Source: Limosilactobacillus gastricus DSM 16045 (GTDB lineage Bacteria; Bacillota; Bacilli; Lactobacillales; Lactobacillaceae). Taken from it: a stretch of DNA of 64,000 nucleotides. The notes below the pieces were generated by a model. It was not told the DNA's origin. It searched no databases and saw only the letters and a program-made list of their open reading frames with translations. The DNA is taken from positions 1-64,000 of the forward strand of contig NZ_AZFN01000008.1 of assembly GCF_001434365.1 (NCBI RefSeq). The letters are read 5' to 3'. The position numbers and the translations under genes were made by a program. How positions within the stretch are numbered: position 1 is the stretch's first letter; every line of letters begins with the position of its first letter. This document shows positions 60,646 through 64,000 of this stretch, piece after piece.

Positions 60646-62538
60646 TTATTCATCTACAAATTCACTTAAATATTCCCAACGAGCTGTTTTCTCGTCTAGG
60701 GTCTTAACAACTTCGTTTAATTCTTGTTGCAAACGGGCTAATTTTTCGTAATTATCCCCGTTTTCACTCATTGCTAATTCTAAGGCCTGTTGTTGATCGG
60801 TTAATTGATCAATATCTTCGTTTAATTGATCCCACTCTAACCGTTCTCCGTAGGTTAATTTGGTTTTGTCCTTGGTGACCTTTGGCGTGGCTTGGGGGGC
60901 AGGATTAACCCTTGATTGATCCGTCGGTTTAGAACTAGACTCATCCGACTGATTTAAATAATCGGTGAACCGCCCCACGTAACGATCAATCTTCCCTTGA
61001 CCTTTAAAAATCAGCAATTGTTCAGCAACGCGATCTAAGAAATAACGATCGTGTGAAATCGTGATTACTGTTCCAGCAAAGGTATCTAAATAATCTTCCA
61101 AAACAGCAAGCGTTCCGATATCGAGGTCATTAGTTGGTTCATCTAATAACAAGACATTTGGTTGCTGCATCAAAATCTTCAATAAGAACAAGCGCCGTTT
61201 TTCACCACCGGATAATTTTCGAATCAGCGTCCCATGCATAAAGCGTGGGAATAAAAAGCGCTCTAGTAAACCAGTAACCTCAATTCGTTGACCATTACGA
61301 TCAAAGACGGATTCTGCGACTTCGGACAAATATTCAATCACCCGCTTATCTTCAGGGATTGGCTCGGTTTGTTGGGAATAATAACCTAATTTAACAGTCT
61401 CACCAATCTTAAGTACCCCGGAATCAAGCGGTAATTGCCCCATGATTACTTTGAATAAGGTGGTTTTGCCGGCTCCATTTTCTCCGGAGATCCCGATCCG
61501 GTCATTTGCTTGGACTAACCAATTAAAATCTTGCAAAATCGTCAGTTGGTCAAAAGTGAGATTGGCATTTTTAAACTCGATAACGTCTTTACCCAATCGC
61601 TGGGAACCTAAAGCAATTTCAAGATCTTGATCTTCTTGTAAATGACCGATTTGACTTTTTAATTCATTAAACCGATTAATCCGACCCTTTTGTTTCGTTG
61701 ACCGGGCTTTAGCCCCCGTTCGCATCCAAGCTAATTCCTTTTGGTAGAGACTCTGGCGCTTCTTTTCTGTTTCCCGCGCCAATTCAATGCGGTTAGCTTT
61801 TTGTTCCACAAAGGATTGATAATTACCATCGTAATGATAAAGATCGCCAAACGATAATTCCCAAATATGATTAGTAACCTGGTCTAAGAAATAGCGGTCA
61901 TGCGTGACAATCAAAACCGCTCCTTTATAAGTAGCTAAGTAATCTTGCAACCAGATAATTGAATCTAAATCCAAGTGATTAGTTGGTTCATCTAAGATTA
62001 AGAGATCGGGATGCTGGATTAGAACTACGGCTAAACCAACTCGTTTTAGCTGTCCCCCCGAAAGTTCACTAATTTTTCGATCCAAATCCGTTAGATGTAA
62101 TTGGGTCAAAATTGTTTTAATTTGGCTTTCGGCTTCCCAAGCATTCGCCTGGTCCATTTGAACTTGTAACTTAGTATAAGCTTCGATTGCTTGGGGATCT
62201 TCTGGATGTTGACTAAATTCATCCAAAGCTTGATGATACCGCCGAATCAGCTTAAAAACGGCCTGATCACTGGCAAAAACAGCCTCAGTCACAGTCTTTT
62301 GAGGATCAAGATTGGGCTGCTGTTGTAAGTAACCAATTGTATAGTCGCTCGGCTTTGTGATTGTCCCCTGCTCAGCATTCGTCAGTCCCGCAATCACATT
62401 TAATAAACTAGTTTTCCCGCTCCCATTTGTCCCAATTAAACCGATACGGTCATTTTCATTGATAATAAAGGAAACATCTTTAAATAAGGTTTTCTCACCA
62501 TAAGTACTAGTTAAGTTGTCGGCCCGTAAGGTCTGCAT
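60646..62538 (-). CDS. ABC-F family ATPase (Uup-like)
   Basis: This 630-residue soluble protein has two ABC domains without membrane helices. Walker A motifs are GTNGSGKTS and GENGAGKTT, signatures are LSGGQLKR and LSGGEKRR, and Walker B motifs are LLILDEPTNHLD and VLLLDEPTNDLD. A charged linker lies between them (about 240-300). A C-terminal coiled coil (about 560-625) is typical of Uup. ABC-F proteins act on ribosomes; Uup also affects DNA transactions. Antibiotic protection is not indicated. It starts four bases after the cca stop codon. Confidence 0.9.
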   Translation of the reverse strand: MQTLRADNLTSTYGEKTLFKDVSFIINENDRIGLIGTNGSGKTSLLNVIAGLTNAEQGTITKPSDYTIGYLQQQPNLDPQKTVTEAVFASDQAVFKLIRRYHQALDEFSQHPEDPQAIEAYTKLQVQMDQANAWEAESQIKTILTQLHLTDLDRKISELSGGQLKRVGLAVVLIQHPDLLILDEPTNHLDLDSIIWLQDYLATYKGAVLIVTHDRYFLDQVTNHIWELSFGDLYHYDGNYQSFVEQKANRIELARETEKKRQSLYQKELAWMRTGAKARSTKQKGRINRFNELKSQIGHLQEDQDLEIALGSQRLGKDVIEFKNANLTFDQLTILQDFNWLVQANDRIGISGENGAGKTTLFKVIMGQLPLDSGVLKIGETVKLGYYSQQTEPIPEDKRVIEYLSEVAESVFDRNGQRIEVTGLLERFLFPRFMHGTLIRKLSGGEKRRLFLLKILMQQPNVLLLDEPTNDLDIGTLAVLEDYLDTFAGTVITISHDRYFLDRVAEQLLIFKGQGKIDRYVGRFTDYLNQSDESSSKPTDQSRVNPAPQATPKVTKDKTKLTYGERLEWDQLNEDIDQLTDQQQALELAMSENGDNYEKLARLQQELNEVVKTLDEKTARWEYLSEFVDE

Positions 62539-62542
62539 ACTA

Positions 62543-63748
62543 CTATCCTTTCAATTTGCTTGCTAACGCAATTAGATCTATTGGCTGGTTCTTGGCCTTT
62601 TGAGTCAAGACTGCAACTTGCAATTGCCTAATTATTTGACCTAACTGTGGCCCAGGTTTAATTCCTACTGTGGTAATTAAATCGCCACCTTTGATTGCCA
62701 ATTCATGTGAATCATGAATTGGTAATTCTTCATAATCACGCAAAATAGTAGCTTGATCATGCTCGATATTAAGCACTTGAGCGACCTCATGAGCCCATTG
62801 GAGTCGCTTAGCGTTCATTCTAAATAACAATTCTGGGGTCACTTGTTGTTTTTGTAGCGCATCTAAAAATTGAACCACTAGACGCGTTTCTTTAATGCAA
62901 TCATTAGATAATTTCCACTGCTTTAGTAGGTCTGGAATGGTTTCATCAGCATATCCGCCCGCAAACATTAAAGTCGCCAACGCAGATACTGGGGACGTCA
63001 AATACCAATTATCTAAAGCTACCAAATCCTGCAAAGTCGTTCTTTGATCGGCTAACGTGGGCGTATACTTAAACAGGTTCGTTTCCAACATTACTTGAAG
63101 TCCCCTCGTGGGATTTGTGCCCATGAATAGCTTTTCTAATTCGACTTGAATTCTTTCAACCGCAATTTTAGACAACAATGTTGCATTATCAGTGATTCCT
63201 TGAATCGTTTCGGGATCAATCTCAAAATCTAGTTGACTTGCAAAACGCACGGCCCGCATCATTCGTAAGGCATCTTCATGGAAACGCTCATCAGGATTGC
63301 CGACTGCACGAATGAGACAATTAGTGAGATCATGCAAACCATCAAAAAGATCGATTACTTCCCCTGTCCGTTTTAAGGCCAAGGCATTAATGGTGAAATC
63401 TCGTCGTTGTAAATCTTCGGCCAAGGAGCGAACAAAGGTCACTTCATCGGGGCGACGAAAATCCTGGTAGCCGCTTTCAGTCCGAAAAGTAGTCGTCTCA
63501 TATCCTTTCCCATGATCTAAAATCATAACCGTCCCGTGTTCAATTCCGGTATCGACGGTCCGTGAAAAAATCGCTTTAATTTCACTCGGATAAGCACTAG
63601 TTGCAATATCAATATCATGTAGAGGTTGACCCAAGATCGTATCTCGAACACAACCACCAACAAAATAAGCCTCAAAACCAGCTGCTTCAATTTGTGCTAA
63701 GACTGGTTCTGCTTCCTTAAATTCTGTTGGTAGTTGCTCGATGATCAT
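62543..63748 (-). CDS. cca: CCA-adding tRNA nucleotidyltransferase
   Basis: This 401-residue class II nucleotidyltransferase adds or repairs the 3' CCA of tRNAs. The head domain has FVGGCVRDTILGQPLHDIDIATSAYP, with the two catalytic aspartates in DIDIA. RRDFTINALAL and EDALRMMRAVRFASQLDFEI also fit. AAAGGGG precedes the ATG. It lies between a TPR-protein gene and the ABC-F gene on one strand, as in other lactobacilli. Confidence 0.95.
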   Translation of the reverse strand: MIIEQLPTEFKEAEPVLAQIEAAGFEAYFVGGCVRDTILGQPLHDIDIATSAYPSEIKAIFSRTVDTGIEHGTVMILDHGKGYETTTFRTESGYQDFRRPDEVTFVRSLAEDLQRRDFTINALALKRTGEVIDLFDGLHDLTNCLIRAVGNPDERFHEDALRMMRAVRFASQLDFEIDPETIQGITDNATLLSKIAVERIQVELEKLFMGTNPTRGLQVMLETNLFKYTPTLADQRTTLQDLVALDNWYLTSPVSALATLMFAGGYADETIPDLLKQWKLSNDCIKETRLVVQFLDALQKQQVTPELLFRMNAKRLQWAHEVAQVLNIEHDQATILRDYEELPIHDSHELAIKGGDLITTVGIKPGPQLGQIIRQLQVAVLTQKAKNQPIDLIALASKLKG

Positions 63749-63802
63749 ATTCTTACCCCTTTAACGTAAATCCAATACATATTCTAACAAAGAATTTAAA
63801 TT

Positions 63803-63844
63803 AAAAAAAGTTTGCTAGCTCCGCAAATAGGGAGCCCAACAAAC
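63803..63844 (-). terminator. Terminator of the TPR-protein gene
   Basis: On the minus strand GTTTG...GGCTCC and GGAGC...CAAAC pair with small internal mismatches and are followed by seven T bases. Confidence 0.75.
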
Positions 63845-63846
63845 CA

Positions 63847-64000
63847 TTAATACATTTGATCTTCAAATTCAGCAAGCCGCTCCGCCATTTCTGTATCAGT
63901 CGGGACTAATTCAACATATCTTTGTAGTTGATCGAACATTAAGTCCCGTTCCCCCACGGCTTGGTAATAATCAATTAATTGATATAAAAAGTCAGGATTA
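63847..64000 (-). CDS. C-terminal end of a tetratricopeptide-repeat protein (rest outside window)
   Basis: The minus strand is open from the window edge to a TAA at 63847-63849. The 51 visible residues include a TPR-like helix pair (NPDFLYQLIDYYQAVGERD, then LQRYVELVPTD) and end AEFEDQMY. A YpiA-type TPR protein upstream of cca is common in lactobacilli, which is the likely identity, but only the tail is seen. Confidence 0.65.
   Translation of the reverse strand, partial: NPDFLYQLIDYYQAVGERDLMFDQLQRYVELVPTDTEMAERLAEFEDQMY

Overview
The window is chromosomal DNA of a low-GC Gram-positive bacterium of the family Lactobacillaceae. Evidence for this is the YpmR-YpmS-YozE-RbgA-RnhB-DprA-TopA gene order, the parE-parC pair, a T-box leader, a THF riboswitch ahead of an ECF folate S-component, lactate oxidase, a choloylglycine hydrolase, and very large LPXTG mucus-binding (Mub) proteins. 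The genus is not fixed by what can be seen; a gut or mucosal species (for example Limosilactobacillus-like) is an inference. No rRNA, tRNA, CRISPR array, insertion sequence or prophage gene was recognised.

Layout. 0-3 kb: end of an oxalate operon (oxc, frc, second CoA-transferase). 3-5.1 kb: a MetQ-like binding protein behind a T-box, and folT behind a THF riboswitch. 5.2-9.6 kb: nicotinamidase, LysR regulator, aldo/keto reductase, acetyltransferase, NmrA-like oxidoreductase and an Rrf2 regulator. 9.7-13.6 kb: a four-gene quaternary-amine ABC importer followed by an oxidoreductase gene interrupted by a stop codon. 13.7-14.9 kb: an OFA-family (oxalate/formate type) MFS transporter that may serve the oxalate operon. 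15-19.1 kb: a VOC protein, a membrane protein, a zinc alcohol/polyol dehydrogenase, a frameshifted LacI regulator and a SemiSWEET transporter; the last three appear to form one small sugar/polyol regulon with shared operators. 19.1-22.3 kb: a MIP18-type Fe-S factor and a P2-type cation ATPase.

22.3-24.4 kb holds a choloylglycine hydrolase, the tyrosine recombinase XerS and, just upstream of xerS, a dif-like site with 11-6-11 architecture. To its right nearly every gene is on the minus strand, so the window probably spans the replication terminus. 25-39 kb is taken up by two giant cell-wall adhesins. The first has lost its LPXTG anchor through an exact 16-bp tandem duplication. The second is 3287 residues with 11 Mub repeats. 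Both carry a near-identical palindrome just downstream of their promoters.

39.4-64 kb is housekeeping: msrB, lactate oxidase, ppaC, parE/parC, plsY, rarA, galM-like, a catalytically degenerate XerC-like protein, topA, dprA, rnhB, rbgA, yozE, ypmS, ypmR, degV, a hemolysin III family protein, dfrA, thyA, an ABC-F ATPase, cca and the end of a TPR protein. FolT, dihydrofolate reductase and thymidylate synthase together indicate folate salvage feeding dTMP synthesis.

All calls come from reading the sequence; no database search was run.
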